In this document: piece after piece, positions 9,715 to 20,405 of the stretch | Position numbering within the stretch: the stretch's first letter is position 1 | How the letters are laid out: every line of letters begins with the position of its first letter | Source of the DNA: Proteromonas lacertae | Taxonomy: Eukaryota > Sar > Bigyra > Opalinata > Proteromonadidae | Length of the DNA: 50,174 nt | Direction: 5' to 3' | Assembly: GCA_002245135.1 (NCBI GenBank) | Contig: NGBS01000631.1 | Location: forward strand, 1 to 50,174 | Notes under the pieces: model-generated | Told to the model about the DNA's origin: nothing | Seen by the model: only the letters and a program-made list of their open reading frames with translations | Databases searched by the model: none | Made by a program: the position numbers and the translations under genes

Positions 9715-11085
9715 ATGTCAACTCAAGTGATCATCCCCGAGGAGCAACAACATGCTCCTCTCATCCCAATCATGAATCCACTCTACCAGACTATAAAGCT
9801 TACTCCTACTCAATCTTATCCTAAGGTCGACTGCCCAGAGCAAGGCATGACTCCTGAGATCACATTTGAACTCCCTGGTAATTACTGCAGCAACTTAAGC
9901 AAGAGTTACATCCAGTTCTACGTTGACTATTACGGTAACAATGGAAAAACTATGGAACCTGATATTAAGAATGTTGATAAGTCAGGGGATTGGAAGTTCT
10001 TTTACGATACTTACGTGTTATCCAACTCTTATAACTTAACCGAGATCAAGGTCTACAACTCCAATGGAGTTCAGTTACTGTATGCAGATCATCAGTATGA
10101 GTTGTTCCGACAAATGATGGTTCAAGTGGCAAGGAAGAACATTGATAAGTATAATCAGAAGGTTTACTTTGATGGCTGCTATGCCGAGGAAAGCAAAGAC
10201 ACTGAAGACTAAGAAGTCAAGGAGTTTAAAGTAGAAAAATTAAAGGACGGGCATTACCGACGTCTAGTAAAGATCTTCCTTGGAGAGCTCTTCAATACAA
10301 TACTTAGTTCAGCAACAGATGTCTTCTTCTCGGAGAAGCTATTCATCACTTTGAGATTCGGTAAGGCTGATGGTTTCTACAATCCTAAGGAAAGTAAGAG
10401 TACTAAGTTCAATGAGATGAAGGATAGTACAGCTAGGGAGATGATTGATCTAGTAAAAGCAAAGATGATAGAACCCAATGTAAAAGTTAGCCTAGACAAC
10501 TTCTACTTCTACGTGAAGGTTAACAAGGATCCAGCCTGTAATGACAACACGATCAAGTACTGCCTTAACAAGACAATTGACTTCAATGACTTCCATTGCT
10601 TTACTGTCACTAGCAGCTCCGGTATGGACTTCTTTCGATATACCTTTACCTTGAATAGTAGTCTCGGTAAGTACATCAAGTTCATTGTCTATCGTCCTTA
10701 TGATGGGAACGACAAGATCCAGAAGCTAGATAAGCAAAGTACTAAGTTCAGATGGCTTATCAATGACTTCCAATACAACCCAGACTTTGTTAACCTCAAG
10801 GACTATGATAACTACCACATGATAAAGCCTTTGCTAGCCTGTAGCTGGCACGATCAGTACAACTACGTTCAGGAGGAAGATAAGTTCATCGAGGTACTCA
10901 ACTTTAGTAACTTTGGCTTATTCGATCTCCAAAATAGACAAGGTAAGAGAATGGATCAAGATATTAAGTTTACCTTTGAGATGTACTCCGACACCCTCAA
11001 GACCGAGAACATCTTCCATCGCTTCTACGTGGTCACTGGCCGAGGAGCTACTGTCAATGAAAGTGGTATCGTGAACATCATCTAA
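9715..11085 (+). pseudogene. Major capsid protein region, double-jelly-roll type, broken
   Basis: The longest gene region of the element, about 450 codons, the usual size range for major capsid proteins of Polinton-like viruses. The start of the region reads MNPLYQTIKLTPTQSYPK and then EITFELPGNYCSNLSKSYIQ, the typical opening strands (a 'FelPgn' turn followed by a strand with 'kS.i.f'). Further on it has LFNTILSSATDVFFSEKL and alternating beta-like segments up to a final GRGATVNESGIVNII. The region is interrupted about once. The identification comes from size, strand pattern and neighbouring penton-type gene, so it is probable rather than certain. Confidence 0.65.
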
Positions 11086-11092
11086 AGGACGA

Positions 11093-11537
11093 TGATCGGA
11101 GAGATCACCTCATACTTGGGATAGATGATATCGATGGAAGGAGTTCTCTTGATCGTGAGCTGATGGTTCTTTACCCACAAGACAACTTCCTTATAAGTGC
11201 AGTCCTTATCTATCCCGTGTAGATCTTGGGTGACTTTGCTTACAACAACATAGACTTGCTTAACGTTATCGGGAGAGGCTGGTAAAGCAACATTGTACTT
11301 TGCCTGGATCTTGCATTACTTCTCGGCAATCATTAGCATCTGGTTCTTCAACTCCTCGGAGATGTTCCTCCAGCACTTGAGCTCTCCATTGTTGAATCGT
11401 AGGAAGGTAACATTCAGGAGCTGGATGATGAAGTTCTTGTCAGTCTCAATGATCTGGTGAATCGTTCCTCGGAGTTGTACTTGCCATTGAAGTGCATAAG
11501 GAACACTTACAAAGATGTTATTATCGGTGCTATCCAT
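11093..11537 (-). pseudogene. Virus-element minus-strand gene, unknown, broken
   Basis: A minus-strand coding region of about 145 codons convergent with the capsid region. Its first part (MDSTDNNIFVSVPYALQWQV, then LRGTIHQIIETDKNFIIQLL) has the alternating pattern of a small beta-barrel, and its second part (VKQVYVVVSKVTQDLHGID) is also beta-like. It resembles the next gene in orientation and in style, and both might be single-strand DNA-binding (OB-fold) proteins; this is a guess from the strand pattern only. It appears broken about once. Confidence 0.4.
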
Positions 11538-11608
11538 AGACGATTGAACCCAATATCAAAAGTTAATGATAATCAGTAAAGCCTTAAGAAGAAGTTAAGT
11601 ACTAGGAA

Positions 11609-12529
11609 TTAAGCCGATGTTGAAGTCATTGAAATAGCTGCTGGTTGCTCAGGGTTCTGAGGAGTCTCTTGAGGCTGTTGTTGTTGTTGTTGTTGTTGTT
11701 GAACTCCTTGAGGTGCAACTACTTGAGTAGGAGTAGGAGTAGGAATAACTCCTTGAGGAATCATCCCTTGAGGGAACTGAGGTTGTGGAGGCTGATAAGC
11801 ATTCATGGAGATGTCCTTGATCTCGTAATGAGGAAAGATACGTACAGGTTGAATAAAGTTACCTCCTGTTGTAGTTCCATCGCTAGACACTTCCTTACCG
11901 GGATAGATAACTGAATCCTTGATCACTAGCAAGAACATGAAGACTTTACCGACGTTACTATAGATGTTCTGCTTAAAGGCCAAGAGCTTCTTGGTGCTTC
12001 TCTTCCAGAGAGTTGCACTGAGAGTACCTGATCGAGGAGTTGAAACATAGGTGGTGTTGGTGATCTGAAGATGCTTAGGGAAGGTTGGATCTTGTTGAGT
12101 TGCCATGGCCACGTTGTATCGTAAGCTCTTGATAAACATCTCGGTGTTGTTGGAGTCAATGAAGAAGGACATCACCCTGGTAACATTCAACTGGAGGTAG
12201 TAGTTGGTATCATACTCGGAGATCTTTTCAACCATGGCTTCAACGTAGAAGGGTACTTGATCTTGCTTAAGGAAGTAGTGCCAGTACTTACCACAGATAC
12301 GGAGCTGGGGCTTCTCAGGTTGTAATTGTCGTTGTTGTTGGGCAGCTCCGGGAAATGCAAAGGAATTTGAAGGAGCCGATGGAGACATCATCATCACTGG
12401 CTGGGATATCACGGGTTGATTCATCATTGGTAAGACTGAAGCTGGATTGAAAGAAGGAGCTGTCATAGGAGCAGGCATTGCTAAGTAAGGAACTTGTTGC
12501 ATAGCTGGTTGATTGAAAGAGTTCATAGG
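11609..12529 (-). CDS. Virus-element protein with Pro/Met- and Gln-rich ends
   Basis: About 306 aa from an ATG near 12529 (an in-frame ATG at 12562 adds 11 residues). The N-terminal 70 residues are Pro/Met/Gln/Ala-rich (MPAPMTAPSFNPASVLPMMN). A folded core follows (LRICGKYWHYFLKQDQVPFY, then YYLQLNVTRVMSFFIDS). The C-terminal 60 residues are Pro/Gln-rich with a run of nine Gln coded by CAA repeats (about 11677-11702). A core between disordered tails resembles single-strand DNA-binding or tegument-like proteins, but no motif decides it. It is transcribed from near the right end of the element inward. Confidence 0.55.
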   Translation of the reverse strand, partial: PMNSFNQPAMQQVPYLAMPAPMTAPSFNPASVLPMMNQPVISQPVMMMSPSAPSNSFAFPGAAQQQRQLQPEKPQLRICGKYWHYFLKQDQVPFYVEAMVEKISEYDTNYYLQLNVTRVMSFFIDSNNTEMFIKSLRYNVAMATQQDPTFPKHLQITNTTYVSTPRSGTLSATLWKRSTKKLLAFKQNIYSNVGKVFMFLLVIKDSVIYPGKEVSSDGTTTGGNFIQPVRIFPHYEIKDISMNAYQPPQPQFPQGMIPQGVIPTPTPTQVVAPQGVQQQQQQQQQPQETPQNPEQPAAISMTSTSA

Positions 12530-12562
12530 AAACGATAAGTAGTGAAAGATAAGATCGACCAA

Positions 12563-12741
12563 GAAATATATGACTGAAGTGAACCTAAGAAGAAACCTAA
12601 GAAGGAACCTAAGAAGGAACCTTCAAAGGGATCGTAGAACCATCCTAGTCTTTACAATTGGTTTCCACGGTTCTGTAGATGAACTTTTCTTTGGAAGAGT
12701 TCTTCTCGTAGAATACTCCTTGAAGATCATCCTGTAAGAGA
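12563..12741. other. Non-coding right region of the element
   Basis: No gene is seen. It has a short tandem phrase 'AAGAAGGAACCT' repeated three times near 12588-12620 and a 'CTTTACAATTGGTTTCCACGG' type stretch near 12650-12671 that mirrors the left non-coding region in inverted orientation. It is probably the control region of the minus-strand genes or an origin. Confidence 0.45.
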
Positions 12742-12862
12742 TCTTCCCGTAGGGAAAGTAGACCCCGTTGAGAAGTAGACCCTGTTAGGAGGAATCCCGT
12801 AGGCACCTCACGTAAATGGGACTATGGGATATTGTCACAGAGTCCTATTTATATACTATATA
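12742..12862. repeat. Right terminal inverted repeat of the virus-like element
   Basis: The reverse complement reads TATATAGTATATAAATAGGA, then about 100 further bases matching the inner part of the left end with scattered differences. It ends directly at the CATTAC duplication. Confidence 0.85.
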
Positions 12863-12868
12863 CATTAC
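12863..12868. repeat. Target-site duplication CATTAC, right
   Basis: An exact copy of 4057-4062, directly adjoining the right inverted repeat. Confidence 0.85.
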
Positions 12869-15800
12869 ATTGTGTTTCTGCTGTATTATCACTTGCAACA
12901 CATTCAATATGAGTTGGTTCAGATGTAAATGTTATTGTATAATACACAGAACTTGATGTTGAATTATTACTTCTGATTACATTCACCTTTCCTACTGTTG
13001 GTGCATTTTCTAATACTTCTTGTAATTGATATGATGACATTTCATATGGTTTATTTATTGGTTTGTAATCAGTAATAAAAGATGCTGTTACATTTAAATT
13101 ATTTCCTTTTGTTTCTTCATCTTTTGTTTTATTAAATGTTAATACATAATTACTATCTATTAAACATACAAATGTGTAAATATAAGTTGTATTTTCATAG
13201 ATTTCTCTAAATTGATTACATCCATCCATTGTCATTATCCTTCTTGGTTCATTCATATCTAAATTAAAAGTTTTTCCTGTACTACTTTCATAAAATCCTA
13301 TTGTTCCATTTGATAATTCATTATTCAAACCAACTAAGACAATTCTATAGAAATGTGAATATAAATTCACTTCTGTTTCACTACCAGTAACATTCTTAAT
13401 TGCATAAGTCAAATCAATATCAGATATTACTCTGTCAGGATAAGTAAATGCATGAATTACATATACTTCATTTATTATTGGTGCTTTTACTATCAATCTC
13501 TGTATTTCTGGTCTATAATTAGCTGTTAAGGTTATTGACTGTATTTCACTAATCTTTGGTGTTCTTGTTACAGTTAAACTAGTTGGTGGATATGGTAATG
13601 TCATTGGTTTACTGGTAATATATGGACAATAATTACTAAAGTAAATATTTCCATCTGGAGATATTGTTACTGTTCTAATATGGATATAATATATTGTTGG
13701 TTCTAAATTAGTAAGAGTATATTTCAACGGTAAATAACCATTATTTAATTCAGTAATTACTGGATAAAGTGTTTCTTCACCATCTTTAGTTATTCTACAT
13801 GTAAATGGTAATATATCTTCAGCAATATTTTCATAGAATATTTGATATCTTTTACCTGTTTCTCTGTACAATTTCAATTCTTGGTATTTATCTCCAACAT
13901 ATGGTGGATTTATAGTGATTGAATTACTTTCAATATTTATATCAGTTATAGTGTATAATTTTGTCTTTCTATATATAGAAGTATCTTTAATATTCAATGG
14001 ACAAGTGATTGTAGTAATTAAATTATTCTTTTCAATTATCTTAACTTCATCAAAATTAATTTTATTATTATCATCTCCATTCAAACAATAACTATTGTCA
14101 AAGAAACTAACAAAACTATTAATCTTACAATTCTCAGTAGTGTAGCATTTAGTGTCAATGTAATAAACATCAACAATATTATTATTCTCTCTTATATCTA
14201 CATACACTTGGAAGTTAAATATGTTTGTAAATACTGATGATACACCATAATAATTGTTTCTACTTGTTATACAAGAACCAAGATCACCGAACAAAAATGA
14301 TTTAAATGGATTAGTTCTGTTATACTTTGCTTGAATTCTTTTTGTTCCTATTGGACAAACATTCTCTAATTCCAATTTATCTATATTATTTCTATAATTA
14401 CTAATAATGTTAAGTTCAATTGTCTTTTCTTTAACTAATTCCTTCATTATCATTGAATTAGGGAAAGTCTTTTCTGTATCTGTTATTATAGTTATAGAAT
14501 TATTATTATTATTCAAATTACTTTTAAATGTAATATTATCAAATTGAATTGTATTCTTAAAGAATTCTTTTGTTTCACTTTCATCTGATAATGGTTTACT
14601 GTATTTTCCATCATATACTAATATGGTATAATCATCGTTATTTATAGTCATTGTATTATTATTTACATTTGGACAATAATTCACTGATAATAATGAAAAG
14701 TCAATCATATTCATAATATTAGAATGGATTAATTGAATTTCATTTATTTTTGTTGAGTAAGTCATTAGATCATCTACAAATGTCAAATTCAATAAATTCA
14801 CATATAAGTCATTCATATTACTGTTTTTATTAATACAGAATGTACTATATCCATTGTAAGTTAATGAGAACGATTCTTCTTCTTCATTTATGTTAATATG
14901 CAATAACAAGGTATCAATATTATAATATGTAAATGATTTATCACTTTCCATTTTATTATCATTTACTATATAATATTTTGATTTTATACTATGGTTATTA
15001 CTATTGTCATTTGGTTCATAAATATATCTCAAAGCTCTATCATTCATTGTTGATAATATGATATTTATATTCAAATATTCATTTATAACTTCAATACTTG
15101 GTGATTTAAGCGAATGATCTGTAGAATTTGCTAAATATGTTGGAATACCAGTAAAATCAAGATAATATAAATCAGTATATTCAGTTATATTTGTATCTAA
15201 ATATTGATCATTCTGTTTGAATTTAAACTCCATTTCTAAATCACTATCTTTTGGTAAATTACTGGCATATTTGATGATCAATTCAATTTCACTATTCTTA
15301 TTTTCATCTTCATCATCTTCGTTATATATTTCAATATATAATTCATCATTTGGTATTAATTTACTCATTATCTTATAAACACTACTAACATTCACTTTCT
15401 CCATTACATATTCATGTGAATTATATTCAATTGTAAGATTTCTATTAGCAAAAACTCCAGCTTCAATTTGCACCAATTTATTATAACTATAATCAAAAGT
15501 AACAATCTCATTACATGATAGTAAACTAAAATCTTTATTGAATTCACTTTCTTTTATTGACATATTATAGAATATGATAGTTATGTTAATTGAATAAGTA
15601 TCAACTCCTTTTCTGAAGTATGAATAACTATATTCATACTGCGATGTTTCATTTGTGAAATTCATCATCGATTTTAATGTATTAATTATTAACTCATTTT
15701 GGTCATAAGATAAACAATATGACATTTCTGATTTGTATTTAATCATAAAATGTGGTGAAACTATAAATTTATCAATTATCACTTTTTGTGTTTGTAATTG

Positions 15801-17842
15801 TGTAACTGTAAATCTTGGACATTTGTATATCATTGTATTATTCTTTATACTTTCTAAGATACTTTCATCAGCTTCAAAGAAATAAGGATCAGTGAAATGA
15901 ATAGTATATGATATAATGTGACTATCTTCATAATATTTAAGTGTTAAATCAATATCTCTATCAAATAGTAACTCTTTCAATTTCATTAATAATAACGTTG
16001 AATTCAATGGGTTGTATAAACATAAAGTGTCAATTCCATCATATATAATACCAACAGAATAATCCTTTAGATCTTCTAATGAAATATTGATTGTTAGTTT
16101 TGGTGTGTATGTATGTTTAATTTCATATTCAGCATCATTTATCATTACTGTATCATCATCAGTTATATATTTTCTATAGTTTGAATCAAGTGTAATAATA
16201 TTCCTATTATTCTCAGCTTTCTCTGATAATAATATATCACCATTTGTGCCATTTAATTGTTTTGCATTTTCTTCATCACTATATTCTCCTTCTATTCTGA
16301 TTGTATCACCTACAGCCAATACTGAACCAATATTTACATATTTATCTGAATCAACTGTTATTATATTAGATTCTTTAGCTGTTTCTCCTCTTATATTCTC
16401 AATTTCTGTTGTTAAAACAGAATCAATTGTATTTATTCTCACATCACCATATGACATTAAATCAAATAAACTATAAGCAATAAATGATGGATTTGATATA
16501 TTCAAACTATATTCTTTAGACTTCTTACCATTACTATATTCACTTTGGAATTTATACAATGTGGTAAACTCATGAGTACATTCATTAATAATCTGTTGTT
16601 GTTACTTCTACTCTTCCTACATTTGGTAATTCTTCTAAAATCACTTTCATTTCTTCAGCTGTTGTTTCTACTGATATATCTCTTGAATAATATATATTCT
16701 TATCAACACATAATATACATTCTCTTGTATCAAGTAATAAACGATAATAACCTAATAAATGATCAGTACCAGGGTTTGAATAATGTAAAACAACACAGTA
16801 TCATCTTGAATATCAACATTATTGATTGTATATGTTGGACCTTTAACAATTGTTGGAAGTAATTGATGATATTTTGATAATATACCCCACATTAATTTAC
16901 CATCTTCATTCTTTATCATTTCATTATCATTAAATTCTATTGTCCAAGCTTGTAATCCAATATTTGAATCTTCTACTGTTGTTGATACTGTTATTGTATT
17001 ATAAATACCTTTTGCTCCATATAATTCACCAAATTTATAAGCTAAAACATCAATTGTGTCATTCAGATAAAATTCAATTTGTTTTGTTGGGAATTCTGGT
17101 AAAGATAAGATAAACGAACCAGATAAATGTCCTCCATATATTGTATTTACTGTAATATTAACTATTGGCTTGAAATTACTACTTGATAATGTTATTTCAT
17201 CTTGTTTTCCTGTTAAAGATTCTCCAACATATGTAACTATTATTGATAATGATAATTGTCTATTGGGAGGTGTTATTTTTACATCTATATTTCCTTCACC
17301 AAATAACTTATCTAATTGTTCTTGCACTCTTTCTTTTAATCCTAATTGGCCTTCTGTATCATTAAATACTGGTAAAAATGAAATACTATCTGTTTCAAAT
17401 TCTTGATATTTCAATTTAAAATCACCATTTGAATCTGGTCCTTCTTCTAATAATTCATGTTTAATAGTAATCATTTCTTTCTTATCACTAGTAATAGTTG
17501 CAATGGAAGGATGTTTGCCATAATAACCAGTATATTCTATCATTATTACAAATCCACCTAAATAATATTTATCATTATTTTCTTTATTGTATGTCAATGT
17601 AATATCACTTCTTTTTCTATAATTTGGTATTTCAACTGATACTACTTTTCCAATATCATACATAACTGTCATATTGAAAGAATCAACAAAATATCCTTCT
17701 TCAATATTTTCTATACTTGATTCAAATTCAACATCTTTATTCTTTTCAGACAATGATATTGTTGGTATTGGAATAGAACCTTCAAAATTATAATAAATAA
17801 TAAAGTCTTTACCTCCTTTTTCATTTACATTTACAACTACCT
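12869..17842 (-). CDS. Large FN3-repeat surface protein gene, part upstream of the insertion
   Basis: The long minus-strand frame 16559-12869 and the frame from about 17842 to 16790 belong together. Between them the phase changes near 16790, where a T-run one base longer would restore it, and once more near 16570. The protein is Asn/Ile/Ser/Tyr-rich. It has repeated short modules like ETTAEEMKVILEELPNVGRV and SSYQLQEVLENAPTVGKVNV, each followed by a 'YYTITF'-type strand, and FN3-like sections such as NNGYLPLKYTLTNLEPTIYY. I saw no signal peptide, and the true 5' end is not in view: upstream of 17842 the frame closes at a TAG, possibly a splice boundary. The element insertion separates this part from 4056-326. 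Large extracellular protein; function unknown. Confidence 0.7.
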
Positions 17843-18243
17843 TAAAAACAGTGGATTTTACCTAATGAATACAGTTTTAGTTACACTGATGTGATAGAAC
17901 CAAAGAGAAAACTTAGAATTGTCCAAAATGATGTATGGAGTGCTCCTAAAAAGGTATTGTTGATTTAACCAATGAGAAAGTCAAACGTACATTCCCTATT
18001 ATGTGCACAAAAAATATTATTATACTTTTATGAATTATTGAACATTTAGATAAAATATTGTTACTTTTATACTTACTTTGTCATATAACCAATTTCTGCA
18101 ATATATTTTTTGATAACTTTAGTATTGTATATATAAAACATATTTAATTTCATTTTTCGTTTAGTGTTTCATTCACTACTATTTAACTTTTTACATATTA
18201 TTTTAGATAGGTACATCTTCTTTTGTTTTAACCCTTAATGTTA
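17843..18243. other. Intergenic stretch with a dispersed repeat
   Basis: No firm gene. A plus-strand open stretch near 17873-17963 (with SYTDVIEPKRKLRIVQNDVW) could be an exon scrap of another gene, followed by a GTATTG that might be a splice site. Bases about 18074-18200 (TTTGTCATATAACC...TTCATTCACTACT) are a diverged copy of 24247-24358, so a dispersed repeat is present. Confidence 0.35.
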
Positions 18244-19062
18244 TTAAAATTTTAGTGAGTGGTATAATCTATTACAATGAGATGAATTTTTCATTATATT
18301 TTTCCATTCTTCTTTTGATACTCTTGTATTATATGCATATTTATAACCTATATCATTATCGTATATTCTATGATAACTTAAATTTAAAAATAGTGCATAT
18401 TCTACATTTCCATGTTCTGATTGAGTATGAAAATTTCTTTTTAGAAAAGATTTAATTTTATTGCTATACTTTAAGCTCCATCTCTGAATATGTTCACTTG
18501 TTATATATCCTGTTCCATTAAACTTTTCATTTCTATACTTCATATACTCTCTTGTACAACAATAGTACCATACTTTATTATTTTTAAGATACTTTGTAGT
18601 TACTAAATCTGCAGTAATGTTATCATATCTTAAGAAAAAATCATTTATATCTCCTGAATATCCAATATCTTGTTCTAGTATCCAAACATATTTGAATGAA
18701 TATCTCTTTCTTAATCTATTTATACATATTATAATATGTTCGATGTGAAATACCCACATATAATACTGCTTATTTTTTTTCCTACAAATTCCAGTTTGGT
18801 ATAATGATGGATAATGTTTTATTAATTCATCGAATGATATACAATATGTTTGTGAATTATTTACATATTTTTCACAATTTACATCTGTTAAATAAATATA
18901 TCTATATTTCTCATTTGATTTATTTTCCCAACTATTAAATCTATATAGTTGATCAGTTGTGGGATTATGATATCGTATAAGAATTAAGTATTTATAAAAT
19001 ATAAGATTTGATTTATATATAAAAAAGTATGTCATTATAATAAGTGAAATAACAAATATCAT
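18244..19062 (-). CDS. Putative membrane-anchored glycosyltransferase (GT-A like)
   Basis: A 272-aa type II membrane protein from the ATG at 19062: a hydrophobic anchor at residues 1-28 (MIFVISLIIMTYFFIYKSNL), then a luminal domain. The phrase VWILEQDIGYSGDINDFFLR near residue 130 matches the acidic metal-binding site region of fungal and algal DUF3405-like or GT2-like transferases ('W..E.D..YtG.w..f'), followed by ADLVTTKYL. This suggests a nucleotide-sugar-dependent transferase in the Golgi. It lies alone between the FN3-type gene and a 1.3-kb gene-poor stretch, on the same strand as the FN3-type gene but separated by repeats. The same style (one anchor, about 300 residues, Asn/Ile/Tyr-rich) is seen throughout 27170-46360. 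The donor sugar cannot be told. Confidence 0.55.
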   Translation of the reverse strand: MIFVISLIIMTYFFIYKSNLIFYKYLILIRYHNPTTDQLYRFNSWENKSNEKYRYIYLTDVNCEKYVNNSQTYCISFDELIKHYPSLYQTGICRKKNKQYYMWVFHIEHIIICINRLRKRYSFKYVWILEQDIGYSGDINDFFLRYDNITADLVTTKYLKNNKVWYYCCTREYMKYRNEKFNGTGYITSEHIQRWSLKYSNKIKSFLKRNFHTQSEHGNVEYALFLNLSYHRIYDNDIGYKYAYNTRVSKEEWKNIMKNSSHCNRLYHSLKF

Positions 19063-19210
19063 AGTATTAAATTTAGAATATATTTGCGAAACATGGTTAA
19101 AAGAAACTGCTTATAAGAATTATAGAAGTTTGAAATAGACATTTGTCACAGTTAGTAGTTTGTCAGTATTTGTAAATGAAGGTTTGAATAGCATATTTAA
19201 AATGATCATG

Positions 19211-19260
19211 TGACAAATTAACTATGTATTCTAAAATAACTTACTATAGTTAATTTGTCA
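19211..19260. repeat. Perfect hairpin, 15-bp arms
   Basis: TGACAAATTAACTAT (19211-19225) is the exact reverse complement of ATAGTTAATTTGTCA (19246-19260), around a 20-base loop. It could be a remnant of a foldback element. Confidence 0.7.
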
Positions 19261-20229
19261 ACTATACAAGCAGAGATAAACTATACGTTTTTATTCCTAT
19301 TTACAAAAGTGACGGGATGGAACATGTCAAGGGACAAAAAATAAAAAGGGGCAATGTATCACCATTAATTTAATTAATTATTTTTATTTACAACAAATAT
19401 TAATCTGTTATTATTTTTATGTGTCCTCATCAAAAAAACAGATATTTATCTTTGCACAACAAATGAAAATTTGATAATTACAGCATTGAGGTATAATTTA
19501 ATTATTATTTATAATAATAATTACTATCATTCAACTGTTATTAAATATTATCTTGTAAAAGGATTAAAAATGTTATAAATATTACTAAAGAATCAGATAA
19601 TCACAACATAATTTAATATTACTATCCACAATTATATAATATTTAGTATTAATAATAATAATAGTATTAATAATATACTCATTGTAAAATAAAAGAATAG
19701 AAATTCTTGAAAAGGCTTGAAAAGGCTTTATAAAAAGTATAAGTGCAAGGTGGTATATTTATCATGCAACAAATGTTGTTAAGTATAAGTATTATGAAAT
19801 ATTGTATAAGTAAGTTGCAAAACACTGTAATGAATTCAAAATACTCATTTTGATCTAATGTCTCTAGATGTTTGATGTGAATTAACTTCTAATTATCAAA
19901 CTTACATGAAAAGCAATAATAAACTGATATAGCTGACTTTGCTTCTTCTTTAATTTTTTGCTGTCATTATAAGCCAAACTTTGAATATACATTTCGTCAT
20001 AAAATGTCATAATGTAGGTATACATAACCACCTATTGTTTTTTGACCCTTAGAAACATAATTAGACAATAAAAAATACATCAATCGATTTGGAATATTTT
20101 ATTATGGTTTCTAAGGACACCTATAAGTTACGCTAGACTCATACATGCCCTTATATTAAACTTTCGCCTTATTCGATTATCTAATTAGATTTCAAAATAA
20201 ACTAAAACAATCGATACATATATCATGAT

Positions 20230-20261
20230 CACCATATGGTGTGATATTACACCATATGGTG
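20230..20261. repeat. Twin 12-bp palindrome CACCATATGGTG
   Basis: CACCATATGGTG, itself a perfect palindrome, occurs at 20230-20241 and 20250-20261 with 8 bases between. It has the shape of a paired dimer-binding site or recombination site next to the related virus fossil that begins at 20406. Confidence 0.7.
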
Positions 20262-20405
20262 ACCATGCTATGTTATAAAAAACAAAACAAAAAAATAGAG
20301 TTCAAACAAAATTCATTTTAAATACTAACCCAAACAAAACATAATCAATTCAATATAGTTAAAGATTTAATAATCTGATTACATATGAGATTCCATAATT
20401 TCGAT

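Larger units (their letters stand above)
4063..12862. mobile_element. Polinton-like virus element, 8.8 kb, integrated, broken
   Basis: A virus-like element bounded by inverted repeats beginning TATATAGTATATAAAT and flanked by CATTAC on both sides. Its base composition is visibly less AT-rich than the host gene on either side. Parts, left to right: a long non-coding left end, a Lys/Glu-rich protein, a minus-strand protein, small acidic and basic proteins, a penton-type minor capsid protein, a double-jelly-roll-type major capsid region, and two minus-strand genes, the last with Gln- and Pro-rich tails. I recognise no protein-primed polymerase, integrase, helicase, protease or packaging ATPase. 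It is broken, with about two interruptions in its genes, but the near-perfect duplication and readable ends point to a young insertion. Family: Polinton-like viruses in the broad sense (structural genes plus 6-bp duplication); the subgroup is unknown. Confidence 0.8.
19063..20405. other. Gene-poor AT-rich stretch with palindromes
   Basis: No gene is seen on either strand in these 1.3 kb. It holds a hairpin at 19211-19260, a short tandem 'CTTGAAAAGG' pair near 19708-19727, simple AT-rich sequence around 19500-19680, and a twin palindrome at 20230-20261. Confidence 0.5.

Noticed and set aside
11645-11914. Leu-rich plus-strand frame opposite the Gln-rich virus gene
   Set aside because: The Leu and Arg runs are the reverse reading of CAA and CCA repeats; a shadow.
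4700-12560. TTACAAT as a promoter motif for the virus-element genes
   Set aside because: It occurs before some small genes (for example 6465 and 6733) but also inside coding regions; too weak without a count against expectation.
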